Part shown: positions 19,185-31,832 of the stretch, piece by piece
How the letters are laid out: every line of letters starts with the position of its first letter
Position numbering within the stretch: position 1 is the first letter of the stretch
Assembly (NCBI GenBank): GCA_030849085.1
Contig: JASAOM010001128.1
Location: 249,031 to 313,030 of the forward strand
Direction: 5' to 3'
Origin: Borovskyia barvae
Taxonomy: Eukaryota; Euglenozoa; Kinetoplastea; Trypanosomatida; Trypanosomatidae
DNA: 64,000 nt
Notes under the pieces: model-generated
The model's database searches: none
The model's input: the letters and a program-made list of their open reading frames with translations, nothing else
Told to the model about the DNA's origin: nothing
Made by a program: the position numbers and the translations under genes

Positions 19185-22100
19185 TTCTGTGCGGGCCTAC
19201 GAAGCGCGGAGCCAACAGAAAGATGTCGAGAAAAGCCAGAATATATTTATTTATGAGTGTGCGTGTGTGAAAGCACAAAGGCAGATGTGCCGGGAGGCAG
19301 CAAGACGGTTGGGCCACACGAACGAGGGAGAGAGAGAGAGCCACACCCAATGGTGATGCAGTCACCCTTTTTTTCTTTGGAAGGAGTAACCACGTGAAAA
19401 CAAAGATGCGGTGTCGATACTGGGACACAGCGACATGGGGGGGGAGGACGAAAGTATTGTGGTGATTTTGTTTTTTGCGTCCGTTGTTTTTTTTCGGCAA
19501 TCGTGGAGCGAAAGGAGAGGAAGATGTCACGAGGTGGACTATACACAGCGCAGAACGGCAGAGGGGGGGGGGCGCAAAGACGAGCTTCGGGCCGACAATT
19601 CTGCGGTGAGATGAGCGCGTGAGGCAGGTTACAGCGGTGGAGGGTGGAGCGCAATGAGTGGACCGAGAGCCACCATCCCAGCCCACGTCCATTGCTGCGC
19701 CTACGCGACCGCGTCGTCTTCCCCCTTCCACCTCGCATCGGCATGATGGGGAGTTCCTCCCGGCGTGCTTGCATGGATCTTTACTTTTGTTTGTTTTGTT
19801 CCCTACTCTGAAAAGGAGCTCGGTGCTGTCACACACGATGGACACATCGTTGCAAAAGATAAAAAGAATGTGGCGTCCGTCGTTCTCCGAGGCCAGAAAA
19901 GGCAGTCGGCGCACCGCACGCCTAGTTCAGGCGATTAGCAAGAACGAAAAAAAAACTAAAAGAACATCAAGAAGAAAGTAAATCACGAGCACACACAGAC
20001 AGGACATGGGCCATATCTTTGTCTCCCCTTCTCTTCCAGTCACTGGGGTGAAGAAGAGAGGCACAGTCCTGTAGTGTGAAGAAGTGGGCATCCCACCGTA
20101 AAAAATCGAAAAACAATCATGTGCTTTTTTTTGATGATATTAAGGATCCATCCTCCACCAAATCCCTGCTCATCGATGAGGCCTGGCTGCAGACCGACAT
20201 CCCCCATCTGCATAATTTTTCATCCCACGTTCCCTCATTTTTTTTTCCTTTTCACGTCCTTCTTGTACCGTCCGCAGAGATAGTGGGAGAGGGGGGGAGG
20301 GCGGGGTAGACGCCTTTACCTCCTCCGGCTAAACCCCATGTCTAAGTCGCGAAATGCACGGCAGACGATACCGCAGAACAGCAAAAAGTGACTAGAGATG
20401 AAATCGAGGAAAGGAGAGAAAAGCGCGATGAGACAACCACGATGATGGTGCAGTTGCGCGGGAAAAAAAGGGAGCGTGCAAAGGGATTCAAGTCGGGCAG
20501 CAGAAAGTCTACGACTATAAGTCAAATGTGCTTTGCTTCCCCACGAGATATGGATTGATAAGACGGAAAGGGAGGGAGGGAGGGAAGTAGGGGGGGGAAC
20601 AAAACAAGCAAAAAGAAAACACTTAGAGGAAAACCAGAGGGTGGGCAAGGATGAGAATGGATTTATGGGCTACAAAAAGAGGGAGGGTGGATGCTTATTT
20701 TTTTTTAAGAACAAAACTAGACTCACAAAAGAAAAACACAAAGATGGAAGAAGAGAAATGTATACTCCTCGGTATACAAAAGAACTCAATGAAATCAATA
20801 ATGATGAAACAAATCACGGCACGAAGGTGGACGGACATCCCTAGACCCATAGGTAAAAAAAATTCCAGAAGCATACATACAAATAGGAGAGAAGTTTACT
20901 CAAGACTACGGGAGAGAAGCGAAAGAGGCGAGAGAACAAGATGGTGCACATTGCACCCTCGGTGTTCATCCACCTGATATTCATAAACGGATCAGCAATA
21001 CAACAAGAAGAGGGGTCGCTCATCTCGCATCCCACTCGCATGTTCTACTCTTCCCCCGGTTTCTGCTTGCTCCCTCAGCTTTCGCACCCATCTCACGACC
21101 CTCTAAAAATTTAGCGTTTGAAGTATTTCTGCCTGTTCAACTCCATAAATTAGTGTCATGTATTCGGAAGGCTTGCACAGCAACATGGCTGGTTTTCCTC
21201 CTGAGAAAAGAAGTACAGCCCATTAAAAAAAAAGAGCCTAGCAGGCGAGTTTGTTACTTGCGTGTGCTAGCCCTTCCCTCTCTCTATTCTTCAAGAGTTT
21301 CTTCGCTTTCGCCAAGAAGTGCGCTTACTTCCTCCCCCCAAAAAAAAACATAAAACGGAAAGGAAACATTGCGAGGGCGGATAATCACTGCAACAATATA
21401 TATATATATATATATTGCCTTTCACGTGTGCATCGAACCGATGCAGAAGGGCGCACCACGCTAAACTCAAAAAAAGCCCGAGGGCGACCAAAAGAGGGTG
21501 GGGCTAGACACTCCGAAGCGGTGTTTCGAAGCATGGCAAAAAATGGCGCGATGACGAACTTTATTCCCTCGCATTTAACCTGCACGCTCATACGCACGCC
21601 TACGCTGTCACATCCGCTTCATGTTATTCCATGTGTCTTTCCCCCTTGTCAATGTGCAGATTTCTCCTTCAGATTCAATTGGGAAGTCCTTTATTTTCTT
21701 CTTCTGAAGCGTTTTAACTTACATATCACAAAGCCCGCACGTGTGCATCACTGACCGTCTCATTGGTGCAGCAACGTGTGCGCCAGCGGAAAAGATCTTC
21801 TGCAACTCCAGAAGATTGGAGAAGGGCGAAAGTGTGTCACCTCCCGAAATTCGAGAAACAGTTGCATGCGTCCCCTTACACTCAAAGAGTGTGAAAAAAA
21901 ACATCACCTCGCAATCAGCAGCGGTGTAGAACCTCAGATGGTATATTTCACCTGAAAGACCAGTTCTGTTCCTCCATGTCAATATCTTCCTATTTCGCAT
22001 TACCTAAAGCGGAAGCCGACATAGGCAGTTGTGTGCGAGCGAACGCTGTGATGCGGCAAGCCCCTGAAAAGAGATCGTGCCCTCTCGCACATGAAAAAAA

Positions 22101-22971
22101 AAATTTTTTCTCTCTCTCCTACGCTTGCATCTCCCACAGCGAAGCGCCGCAGGGAAGGACATCAACAGACCGTCTCAAAGTGCACCCTCTTTCCGATTTC
22201 CTTGCACAACGTCGTCGTGGAACGAGCGAAGAATCACTCGTTCGTGGAAATGACGGGGAGAGAAGGACAAGTGTTCAACAACGTGAACAAGGAGATCGAA
22301 AAGAAGCAGAGAAACGGTGCGGTGCCCCCCGCGCCAACGCCATCCTCAACGCGTGTCGCACAGACGCATACACACAAATGCATGACACATCGTTGGAAGC
22401 GAAAAAAACAAAACAGTCGAGTGTGGAGCATTAAATGGTAAACAGATAGCGCATACTCGATGACGTCTCACACGGAGCTACAGCCGCGGTTGAAAGTGCA
22501 CCCGAGGATCGGAGTCTTTCATTTTTTCTTCTCAAAAGAGTGTTGGGACGAGAAAGGTAAAGAAACACCTCATACCGCATGAAAGCACCATCCCTCTCTT
22601 CCCTGACCCTGAACCACTCCGCTGACAACATACTCTAACACCCCCCGCTTGCACACACGGTGATCGAAAGAGCACCAAGTTGCACAAGTTAGAGCAGAAC
22701 CTTGAAACTTTTTTAGTAGAAGAAGAAAAAGGCGAGAACATGATAGAGCATCAGCTCACCTCCAAAGACCGGAACGCGTCATCGCCGGAGAAAAGAGCGG
22801 AAAAAAAGAGGGAAAGCCTTTTCTTGGCCTCTGCGAAAGAGTGAAGAACGGAACAACAACAGAAGCGAAATCATAGGCATGGTGAAGGTGCTTGCTGGTT
22901 TTTTGTTAAAGGGACTTTCCAGAAAAAATCCAGCATTCGTGCCTTCCAGGCGGATGATGCCCACCAAAGAA
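19185..22971. other. Gene-free stretch, 3.8 kb
   Basis: This region between PCC beta and the small membrane protein holds no convincing gene on either strand. It has homopolymer A and T runs, plus-strand purine runs at about 20400-20760 and 22080-22110, and an AT microsatellite at 21396. Open frames here are low in complexity. It probably represents long 3' and 5' untranslated regions and spacer. Confidence 0.5.
21396..21415. repeat. AT dinucleotide microsatellite
   Basis: About ten AT units inside the 3.8-kb gene-free stretch. Confidence 0.9.
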
Positions 22972-23398
22972 TTACAGGGGGATGTTGCCGTGCTTCTTCC
23001 ACGGGTTGCGAAGCTGCTTGCGAGACAGACGCTCCAAATCCTCGCACACGCGGAGGCGAGTCTCATGGGGCTCAATGACGGCATCCACGAAGCCCTTGCG
23101 TGCGGCGGAGAGCGGGGTGCAGAATGCCTTTTCGTACTCGATAACGCGCTGAGCCTGCTGTTCCGCCGTCTCCTTCGAGTACAGCAGCTTGCACGCCCCG
23201 GCAGCTCCCATCACGGCAATCTCGGCGCGAGGCCAGGCATAGTTGCTGTCACCACGCAGGTGCTTCGAGCTCATCACATCGTACGCACCGCCGTAGGCCT
23301 TGCGCGTGATGATGGTGATCTTGGGCACCGTCGCCTCTGCGTAGGCGTACAGCAGCTTCGCGCCGTGACGGATGATGCCACCATACTCCTGCTGGACA

Positions 23399-23430
<32 letters not shown>

Positions 23431-24540
23431 CAGGATCGGGATGTTGAAGGCGTCCGCGAAGCGCACCATGCGCGCCGCCTTGACCGAGGAGTCGATGTCC
23501 AATACACCGGCCTGCACCTTCGGCTGATTCGCGATGATGCACACGGAGCGGCCCTCGACACGAGCAAAGCCGCAGATGATGTTCTTGGCGAACTGGGGCT
23601 GAATCTCGAAGAAGGAATCCTGGTCAATCACAGGGAAGATCGCATCACGCATGTCGTAGGCCTCCTTCACCTCCAGCGGCACGACCGTGTTCAGGCACGA
23701 CACGTCGCGGTGGCGGGTGTCGGCAGTAGGCACGATGGGGGCCGACTCGCGGTTGCTGAGGGGCAAATACGAATACATGCGACGCAGCTGTGCAAGGGCC
23801 ACAATGTCGTTCGGGAAGGTGCCGGCCGACACACCAGACTTGGTGGCGTGCACGCGTGGACCACCAAGCTCATCCTTCGTCACCAGCTTACCGCCGACTG
23901 CGCTCACGACCTCCGGACCGGTCACGAACATGTAGGACGAGTTATCGACCATGAAGGTGAAGTCTGTGATAGCCGGGGAATACACGGCACCACCGGCGCA
24001 CGGGCCCATGATCACCGAGATCTGCGGAATCACACCAGAAAAGAGGGTGTTGCGCAAGAAGATGTCCGCATAGCCGGCCAGAGAGTTCACGCCCTCCTGG
24101 ATGCGGGCACCGCCGGAGTCGTTGAAGCCAATCAGCGGCACACCAATCTTGGCAGCCTCGTCCATGATGCGCACCACTTTCGCGGCGTTAGAACCCGAGA
24201 GGGAACCCCCGAGCACCGTGAAGTCGTGCGAGAAGAGAAACACCGGGCGGCCGAAGACCTTCCCTGTGCCGGTAATGAAACCATCACCGGTCACCTTCTT
24301 CTTCTCCATGCCAAAGTTGTGGCATTCGTGCTCCACCAAGGCATCGCGCTCGCGGAACGTGCCTGGGTCACAGAACAGCTGCACGCGCTCCATAGCCGTC
24401 AGACGCTCCTGCTGGTGACGCTTCGTTTCAGCCGCGGTGGGCTTGTGGGTATGGCGGTCGAACTCATCCGTCAGCGCCGACGTGCTCACACGAGCCGCAC
24501 CCGAGGCGGCGGCTACGGCAAATCCCAGACGGCGCATCAT
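22972..24540 (-). CDS. PCCB: Propionyl-CoA carboxylase beta chain, mitochondrial
   Basis: A 522-residue carboxyltransferase subunit, close to the usual length of about 540. It transfers the carboxyl group from biotin on the alpha subunit to propionyl-CoA, giving methylmalonyl-CoA. The first 20 residues ([20 protein letters not shown]) are basic and alanine-rich, typical of a mitochondrial import peptide; two adjacent ATGs lie at the start. The N-terminal carboxyltransferase domain contains the acyl-CoA oxyanion segment [13 protein letters not shown] (about 157-169) and [13 protein letters not shown]. The C-terminal domain contains [13 protein letters not shown] and the biotin-site segment [13 protein letters not shown]. 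The end HGNIPL is typical of PCCB. Methylcrotonyl-CoA carboxylase beta is less likely. An overlapping 614-residue antisense open frame (22879-24723) is a codon-bias shadow. Confidence 0.96.
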
Positions 24541-26139
24541 CTTTGCTTTTGCGCTCTACACGTGGTTGGGGTCTGTTTTGAAATCAGAAGTGTATCGAAA
24601 AGGGGGAAAATGGCGGGGGGAGGGGCTAATTTTGCAAAAGATAAAGGAAAGACGGAAACACAAAGAAAAAGAAAAAAAAAGAACGTCGACCAAAATGGGA
24701 AGGCGGAGACAAGAAAAACTTAAGTAAAAAAATCCTCTTTAGCTTATTTTTGAACGATTTCAGGAGAAGCCAGCGAGATAGAAGAGAAACAAAAGACACA
24801 CCAGAGAAGAGATAGAAAGGAATCCTACGAACACAAAAGCTTTCGAACTCTTACCGAGATGTACTAGAACTTTTCACCTTCTTTCTTTCTGAACGTAAAT
24901 GAGTTTGGTGAATCGGTGTTGTTGTTTTTTGTTGGTGGTAGAAGATATGAAACTTGATTTACTTGTTGATGATTGCAGAGAAACGAGAAAGAGAGACGGC
25001 AGCGGTGGTGGTGGTGTAGCGTCGCGGATGGAACGCAGATAAGCGGGTAAAGGTAAGAAGCGTTGTGCAGAAGATGACGGGGGCGGGGGGATATCGCCGG
25101 CACCGCGCAAATGAGGAGAAAGAGGTGCGTTTGAGCAAAATTTGAGAGAGTAAGAGAAAGGAAAGCGATGAAGAGTAGAGAAGAGCGAAGGTGAAGGTAA
25201 GATGGGAGCGTGCATCGGCTGGTCTCGAGAGACGTGTAGAAAAGCGAGGGGTAGGGAAAAAGGCTGGCGAAAGGAGTCACATCTCCTCGTGCCACGGCTG
25301 CGTACCGTTTAGCTGTAGGTGTCTGAATCCCCGTTCGAATTCATCGAGCCTAGAAGCGTTCACCTAACAGGCTGCCTTCCTCCCACATCATCCACCCGCC
25401 CAATCAAAAGAAGAATACCTGCACCACGGAGAAGCTCCAAAGGATCTTCTCCACATTACACTCTTCCGTGAGCTCCACAATTTCGACTGCTGCTCGTCCA
25501 AGTTCACAGGTCAGTGCGGAGGTCAGCAGTCAAGGAGGGAGTTGAAGCACACCGTATCAGATCGCAATAAAAGATGGGTTGAGGGGATATTGCCTAGGAA
25601 GGTCCAGAACCATTTCTTGCAGAGCTGCCGGCCCAATTCGATCGCGGTTCAGCTATCAGGAAGAGAGGAGTGGCATGCAGGAATGCGAGCGGGCTGGGCG
25701 AATGGAGGGGAGGGGGGGTTCAATACAATCCCTCCCAGTTTTCTTCGCATGCGCAAAACCGGTAGAACTCAGAGACTACCCTTCCAACAAAGGTGTTCGT
25801 CGTGGAGTGAGGAAGGGACACACTTCACATACATATGTATATATATGTATCCCTAGAACTTGAGCCCGGCAGATGAGCTCACGGAAGTATGGACAAACGC
25901 TAAGAGGGCGAAGTTGCAATGATGGCGCTGAAGACGGAGGAGTGAGAGTGGAGCAAAAGGAAGTATGGATTCAGATCCGACGCAACGACGGTGCACGCCA
26001 TGGACTACTCCCACCCATTGAACGAGTCGGACCGCATCCCCTTCACTCACAGAGGTAATCCACAGAGCTGACGCACACACGCACACGAACACAAATACAT
26101 GCGGAAAGGTCTCTATTTCTCTTTCTCTCTGTCTCGATC

Positions 26140-26163
26140 TATATATATATATATATATATATA
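26140..26163. repeat. AT dinucleotide microsatellite
   Basis: About twelve AT units preceded by a CT-rich run (26110-26138). Confidence 0.9.
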
Positions 26164-26960
26164 CGAGCGTGGCTCAGAGGCCAGACCGTATGTGTCGAAG
26201 TTGTCACGACTTGATTAGGACGGAGCAGAACACGTAAATGGGGGAAACGGATAAGAGCGCTCGCCCATGCTTTCATCGTCGGTTGTACCTCGGTTCCTCC
26301 CGATCGAAAGAAGGGGGACGAGTAAGAAGGCAGGGGGAGGGGGGGATCTTTCAAAAAAAAATGGCGGCAGTCAAATCAGAAGGGAGGGAAACAAGAGAAT
26401 CTTTACAGCAGACACTGGATCGTGAACCACCCTGGGGGGTGACACGCAAGAAAATTAGAAAGCGAGGAAGTGAGCAAGGCTCGAAAAGTCGATTACCAAA
26501 GGAAGAGGGGAGAGGAGGGGAACAAACGAAGGTTAAACAAAGGGAAAGGCCATTCCAGTGCGAGACGCAGGAGTAGGCCGGTGCACGTTGGTGAGTCCCT
26601 CTTTTGTTATGCGAAACAGACAAAAAACGCGCTATGGATTGTATAGAGTTGGAAGAGGTGATCGAAAAAGGAAGCACCGGAGAAATTGGACAAGCGAAGA
26701 ACGCCAACAGAAAGAAATATGGCGGCCAACTGTAACATCGCAGGATGAGCAAAAACAAAAAAGCGCACGCTCTCCCACCTGAAGCGAGAGAGAGAGAGGC
26801 ACTCGCACTCCCAAAAATACAAAATAGGGTGCAGGAGAGAGACGTGGGCAAAGAGGGTTTTCAGGGCCACCATCGGAGAAAGGAAGAAAATGAAGAGAAA
26901 TGCAAATCTGCTGAAGCGAGAGGGGAGAGAAGAAAGAGCGACACACAAAAACACACTTCG

Positions 26961-26999
26961 ATATACACATATATATATACATATATATACAGAGAGAGA
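26961..26999. repeat. Imperfect AT/AC microsatellite
   Basis: Interrupted ATATAC units followed by a short GA run. Confidence 0.8.
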
Positions 27000-29900
27000 T
27001 CCACGTACATTTATCTACGTCGCACCGAGTGCAATCACGAAAACGCAGCGAAAGAGGGGGGGAATGAAAAGGGCACCAAAAAAAAGTTGCACTTCATCTT
27101 CATCGATGCATGCGAAACTGAGTCCTCCCAGAATTACCGTGCGCTAACACACTTTATTTTTTTCTGGTTGCACGGAAGAAAGCTTTAAATGTTCAGAGTG
27201 AAAAACAAAAGGATCACAATAAATTGGGGCTTAGAGTCACAAACACGCTGCATGTAAAAGCTACACCCACACAGTAGTCTACATGACCGCTGAAGAGATG
27301 ATGAGCCTGCTGGCAACGATGCCGCACGTGAAAAACTCTCTTTCACGGGTTTTCTTTTCCTTTTCTTCCGATTAGTTGCGCGATCGCACAGTCGTGCTCA
27401 GTCAGCAGAGTGGAGATAGATCGCAAGGATACATGTCCAGGTTGCTGACTCGAGCCCACCCTTACGCGGGCAGATACCTGCAGGAGCACAGGGTATCAGT
27501 AAGTTACGGTGAAGTAGCAGCCTCCTGTGAGCGCTCCTCTTTCCCTTGTTGGAGGAGACGTACATCAAGCGTTTCCGAATGAACTCGTAGGTCCCTTTTC
27601 CGAAAGCCTTGTTACCGGACAGGAGGAGTTGTAAAACCTAGGCAGCTCCCTCCTCTCCCCCTCCATCACGCACGCACACACACATATATGTATGCAGATG
27701 TATATAAATGTATCAGAAGAATACGGGGATGAAGCACTCATTTCAGTGAAGTGTTCGTCCTGCCCTTTTCTTTGTGGCCAGGGCACGGAAAAGTGTGGAG
27801 GTGGTTGGAAAGATAAAAGCCGAACATAGAAGAGAAGGTAGCGGAGGTAGCCGCCATACACGAAAATCTGTGAGAGCCCGCCTCTCATTAACCATTTGTA
27901 ACTGTTTTTGACAACCCGTAGAAAATCAGAGAGTGGAGAGGGACGCTGGTGCGGGAGACTAAAAGATAACCATAAGCACGCAAGAGACAGTGTGAAAAGG
28001 GAAAAACTATTTTTCTTGCGTTTCGACTTGCCTGACGGATCAAAAGAAAAAACGGTTACTTACAGTTCAGAATCCCTTCCCTGCAGAGGGCTCACGGGAG
28101 AATAAGAGGTGGAGGGAGGAATGCCAAGGTTCAAAGGAGAGAAAGAAAAATATACCTGATATACGTGAGCGAATCTGAATGGAGAGCCACCTTGATGAGA
28201 TTTCTCCTGTCGCATATGCAAACTCGTGTAAATAACAGCAGAATACATCCATGAATAAATATGTGTCGAGAGAGAGAGAGACAGAAACAAACCGATAGAT
28301 CAAACCTATCGCGTGCACGGCATCTACGCAACGAAGAGCAAAACGCCATGGAAACGATGAGGAAGCCTTGCAGAAAGGATGTGAGGAAAAGAGATGTGGG
28401 GCTCAAGCCTTGGTACTCTCCTACCGTAAAAGGTTCATGTTCCGCGAAAGGCATGTCCTCCAGTCCTCACTGCCCTCTTACGGCAACGCCGTCGCCCCGT
28501 ACCTCTGCACAAAAGCTTCCATGTATGTATATATATAAGATGGGAAGCAAGCAGGGACGGGAGTACACGTACGATATACGCCCGCTCAGAAAGCAAGCGA
28601 GAAGGGCCACCTTATGATTACAAACGAGCAAACGCCTTACTGGCAACACGCACTTCAACGCATCTCCTCCGGCTATTCTTCTCCTTGTCTCTCTTGTTCA
28701 TCCATCTCCTTCCCTCCGCACATTGATAACACGTCGGCATCCAACATGGTTCAGTGACCAGGGTGTATAAGGGTCCTCTGTCCACCACGTAGAGCACCTC
28801 GCCCTCTCTTCTGGAACGAGGCCTGCCTCACGCATGTGAAGAAGAAGCGGGGAGCGAAGAGATAGAGAGAGAGAGGGAGACTGCACGCGAACGAAACCGA
28901 AAACGTATTCGGAGATGCACTGAGCTTTTCTCTGTCATAGCTCCAACTCGCAGAGAAGAAAGAGAGAGCAAAGCAGCTCAACCGAAAAGAACAAATTTTG
29001 CGAAAGCGAGACGGAGAGTCCCCTTTCGACACCGCAAATAGCCCAGCAGAAGCCACGCGCATGCACGCAACGGCCCACACGCAACAACGGGGCAGAAGAA
29101 AACCGAAAATGCAAAAAAAAGGTGTGAAAAACACTCAGATGCAGCGAACACTTTGGGTTGACACCAGCGGAAGACTAGTGCCTTTCCTTTGCCGGAATTC
29201 GCCCCCCCCCCAAAAAAAAAATGACCGAAGGTTGAGAGGCACGGGCAAAGACCCAAAACGGTGAGAAGGGCAGTGAAACGACGAGCGCCAAGAGATACGA
29301 CACGCGCAAGCACCGCACGCTCAATGTGGGGGGGGAGAGGGGGGAGGGGGTATGAAAGGACCCCGTAAGCAATCAAACATCAGTACGAGCATTTACCACC
29401 TTTGTGCGACCATCCAGAAGGAATATAAAGGGAAAAAATGACGCCTACGTCATCAATACTCGTAAATGAATCAAGACGAGAATCCTGGACACTCCGATGC
29501 GGAGCAGAATGGCGCATGCAGCTACGGGCTGGATGAACTTCTTGCAAGATTGAGGTGCAGAATACGCCGCAGAGGATGAAAATGAAAAAAGGTGGAGTGT
29601 TGGGGAAAGTGAGGCGCAACAGGCGTCAGCGACCTTCCTTGCTTTTGACTATCAGAACATTCTCTTTGTCAGATGCAACTTTCATACACCTTCCTTTTAC
29701 GTGTTCCACCCACGAATTGAAAGCATTCCATTGGATCATCAATTCGTATTAGAAGCTCACGCACAGAGGCTCTCCGCTATCCTCGAGCACATTGGCCGTG
29801 CCGAGTATGCTCATAACTTCCTTCGGAGGGGGGGGATATACTCGTGCAGCTATTCTTTGCCTTTTACGCACCCTCCCCCTTTCCTCCGCAACCAGTAGTT

Positions 29901-30563
29901 TTTTCCGCGTGCAGTTTAACGGACCGGGTCTCTACGCATGCGCCCGCGCTTTAATTCCTACGGAACAACTTTTACTTCAGACCTTGCGGTGAAATCCTGA
30001 TCGATGAACGCAAACCGTCCACCGTGATAGCGTACAATGCGTCAAGCAGAGGGATTCACATCCTCCTCCACCTCTTCTTTGCGACGCCTTCTATCCGGCA
30101 AATCTCGTCGAGACAAAAAGGAAGAAGATAAAGTAAATAGGCAGCCGGAGCTACAGGTGGGTCGTGACCGTCGGGAGTATTGGAGTAGGGAGATGTATGC
30201 GTGATATTCGAGGCAGGAGGTGCACCAGGAATGTCCCTAATGAGCTCCAGTAGAAAGTTGGCGCGCTGAGGATTGGGAGCCAACTGCTTAGGGAACTCCT
30301 CGGGGATATCATGTCTTCGACGGAGATCAGCAAGGCTAGGGCATGAGCAGGGATGCGCTGGGGACTCTTCGCAGCTGGGCCTAGACGACTCTGCTGGGAC
30401 GTGCTGGTTATTCACGTTGTGTTGACGTACTTTGCGCCGTTCGAAGACTATCCGAACGCATAAACGAGGCAGGGCCCATATCACATTGAATCGGCGTGGG
30501 ATTTATTGGAATAGTTTACCTTTCTCCTCCTTCGTTTGTGACAAGGGCATGACGTACAACTGG

Positions 30564-31062
30564 ATGGTTGGTTTGTATGTGGTACACCAGGCTTGGAATG
30601 GTGGAGACGGTGTGGCCACACTGGACCTTACCATGAATCTTAGGTCCCGTGTCGGGGCGGGGACGTTGCCGCGGGGGCTCTGAATCGGCATCTACGGAGC
30701 GGGGTTGAAGTGTCGGATGGCGGTTGCCGATGTTTCGCTTGGACGTGGCAGGAGAGGTGCGTGATGGCAAATAGTTGATGGCAATGTGGACAGGGTCCTT
30801 TAGTGATGCCTCGAACCCCGCGAACCGGAGTGGGAGTGGTGAGAGGGAGGGGGCCATGGACAAACATGTACCGCCTTATGAACCACTCAAACGAGTCCGC
30901 GGCGAATGGGCAGAGCGGGCACTGGTAGATTCCATCCGGTGGAGCCGCATGCAGGGCTAGGAAGAGGTGGGCAGCGATTGTGTCGTGGGGGATGCCATGG
31001 CTAGATACCAAGTGTCTGCTGAGGTGGCTTCTGTTGGTGGATCGGGCGTAACACACCGGACA
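30564..31062 (-). pseudogene. C2H2 zinc-finger array of the LINE remnant
   Basis: Finger 1 is CPVC...SRHLVSSH (31062-30997) and has all four ligands. Finger 2 is CPLC...RRYMFVH (30921-30856), where the first histidine appears replaced by tyrosine. Finger 3 is CPHC...SCHVQAKH (30792-30730) and is complete. Finger 4 (30620-30564, different frame) keeps YHIQTNH but lacks a clean CxxC. Fingers of this kind occur at the end of the L1Tc/ingi polyprotein and bind nucleic acid. Confidence 0.75.
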
Positions 31063-31283
31063 CAGGGCTGGTACGGAGGCTCGCGTCGCGAAGAAGGGGG
31101 AGGGCTGCGGAGGTCTCGATTGTGGTGGTTCTGGTGGGGGAGGTTCCGGCGGGGGGTCCTGCGCGGCAGCGGTCGTACCCCGGACCGCTCAACACCATCG
31201 ACATTGTATGTCCGAAGACCCAGCGATGCGGCGGCGTAGAAATCCGAACTAGGCACATATCCCAGTGCGGAACTGGGCCAGGA

Positions 31284-31832
31284 TCATCTCCTGTCCTCGT
31301 GTGAGTTCCGCCTCCTTCTTTGGGGTGGGGCGGTTGTGTTGGAGGAGCCGCCGGCGGAAGGTGACGGAGTGCTGCACAGGATTGCGGGGAACGTCTGCTC
31401 AGCGCTCTTTACCAGCCGGTCTACAGCGTCGTTGCGAGGGATTTCACAGTGGCCGAATGCGAATTTAAAGGACAGTCGCACCTGGCGTTGCTGAAGGGAA
31501 ACTATCAAGGTCCAGATGCGACGCAAGATGCCTTCGTCGATGGTGGTGGGACCCGTTTCAAGAGCCATGAGGAGCGATAGTGAATCCGTTACAATCACTC
31601 TGCTAATCGTAGAAGAAAGAAAGATCAGCCTCCTTAACATCTGTTCGTGTTTCTGTGCAACGTTACGGTGTTGAGCATGAGGGTGCCTCCCTATAGTGAG
31701 CAAAAAAAGAGCGCCACCGCCTTCTCCCTCTCTTCCGTTATGTTTGCCGCAAGACCAGGTTTCGTATCGAAAGGAGCCGCAGTCGACGCTAACCATTACG
31801 AAGTCATTGCCGAGCCTTTCGTTACCTGACAT
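31284..31832 (-). pseudogene. RNase H remnant of the LINE
   Basis: The readable part contains VTDSLSLLMALETGP, then RRIWTLIVSL, and FAFGHCEIPRNDAVDRL. These match the TDSLSLL...FSHCGVPRNEAAD pattern of the ingi/L1Tc RNase H domain; the catalytic Asp of TDS and the late Asp of AVD remain. The first third of the domain is not recognisable, and the frame ends in a low-complexity tail. Confidence 0.8.

Larger units (their letters stand above)
24541..30055. other. Gene desert, about 5.5 kb
   Basis: No convincing gene was found between PCC beta and the LINE remnant. The plus strand is strongly purine-rich in blocks (24600-25270, 26240-26940), which makes pyrimidine-rich pseudo-ORFs of Ser/Leu/Phe/Pro on the minus strand. 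AT microsatellites lie near 26140 and 26961. A more C-rich block lies at 25300-25540. A perfect 7-bp hairpin (cgtgaaa/tttcacg) lies at 27329-27349. Confidence 0.5.
30056..31832 (-). mobile_element. Degenerate, 5'-truncated ingi/L1Tc-clade LINE (DIRE-like)
   Basis: Remains of a trypanosomatid non-LTR retroposon. In minus-strand order there is an RNase H remnant (31832-31284), then a stretch reading GQEMILAQFRTGICA (about 31306-31262), like the 'LaQLRTG' motif after RNase H in LINEs. Three C2H2 fingers follow (31062-30730), a fourth in another frame (30620-30564), and a segment with HPCSCPSLADLRRRHDIP (about 30360) in a third frame. At least two frame changes and one in-frame stop (just after RTGICA) show that it is not functional. 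Endonuclease and reverse transcriptase domains are absent, so it is truncated at its 5' end near 31.83 kb. No poly-A tail or target-site duplication was found, suggesting an old insertion. It lies in the 3' flank of the SET-like gene in the same orientation. Confidence 0.85.

Noticed and set aside
18979-19914. 311-residue minus-strand open frame
   Set aside because: It overlaps the small membrane-protein gene in another frame and is irregular in composition outside the overlap.
22879-24723. 614-residue plus-strand open frame
   Set aside because: It lies exactly antisense to PCC beta, has no family motif, and is explained by codon bias of the real gene.
25309-25341. B-box-like GTTCGAATTC, possible tRNA
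   Set aside because: The only A-box-like sequence is about 20 bases upstream, too close for a tRNA, and no cloverleaf can be drawn.
27329-27349. 7-bp perfect hairpin followed by T-rich sequence, terminator-like
   Set aside because: Intrinsic hairpin terminators are not used by trypanosomatid RNA polymerase II, and a 7-bp hairpin is expected by chance in a window this long.
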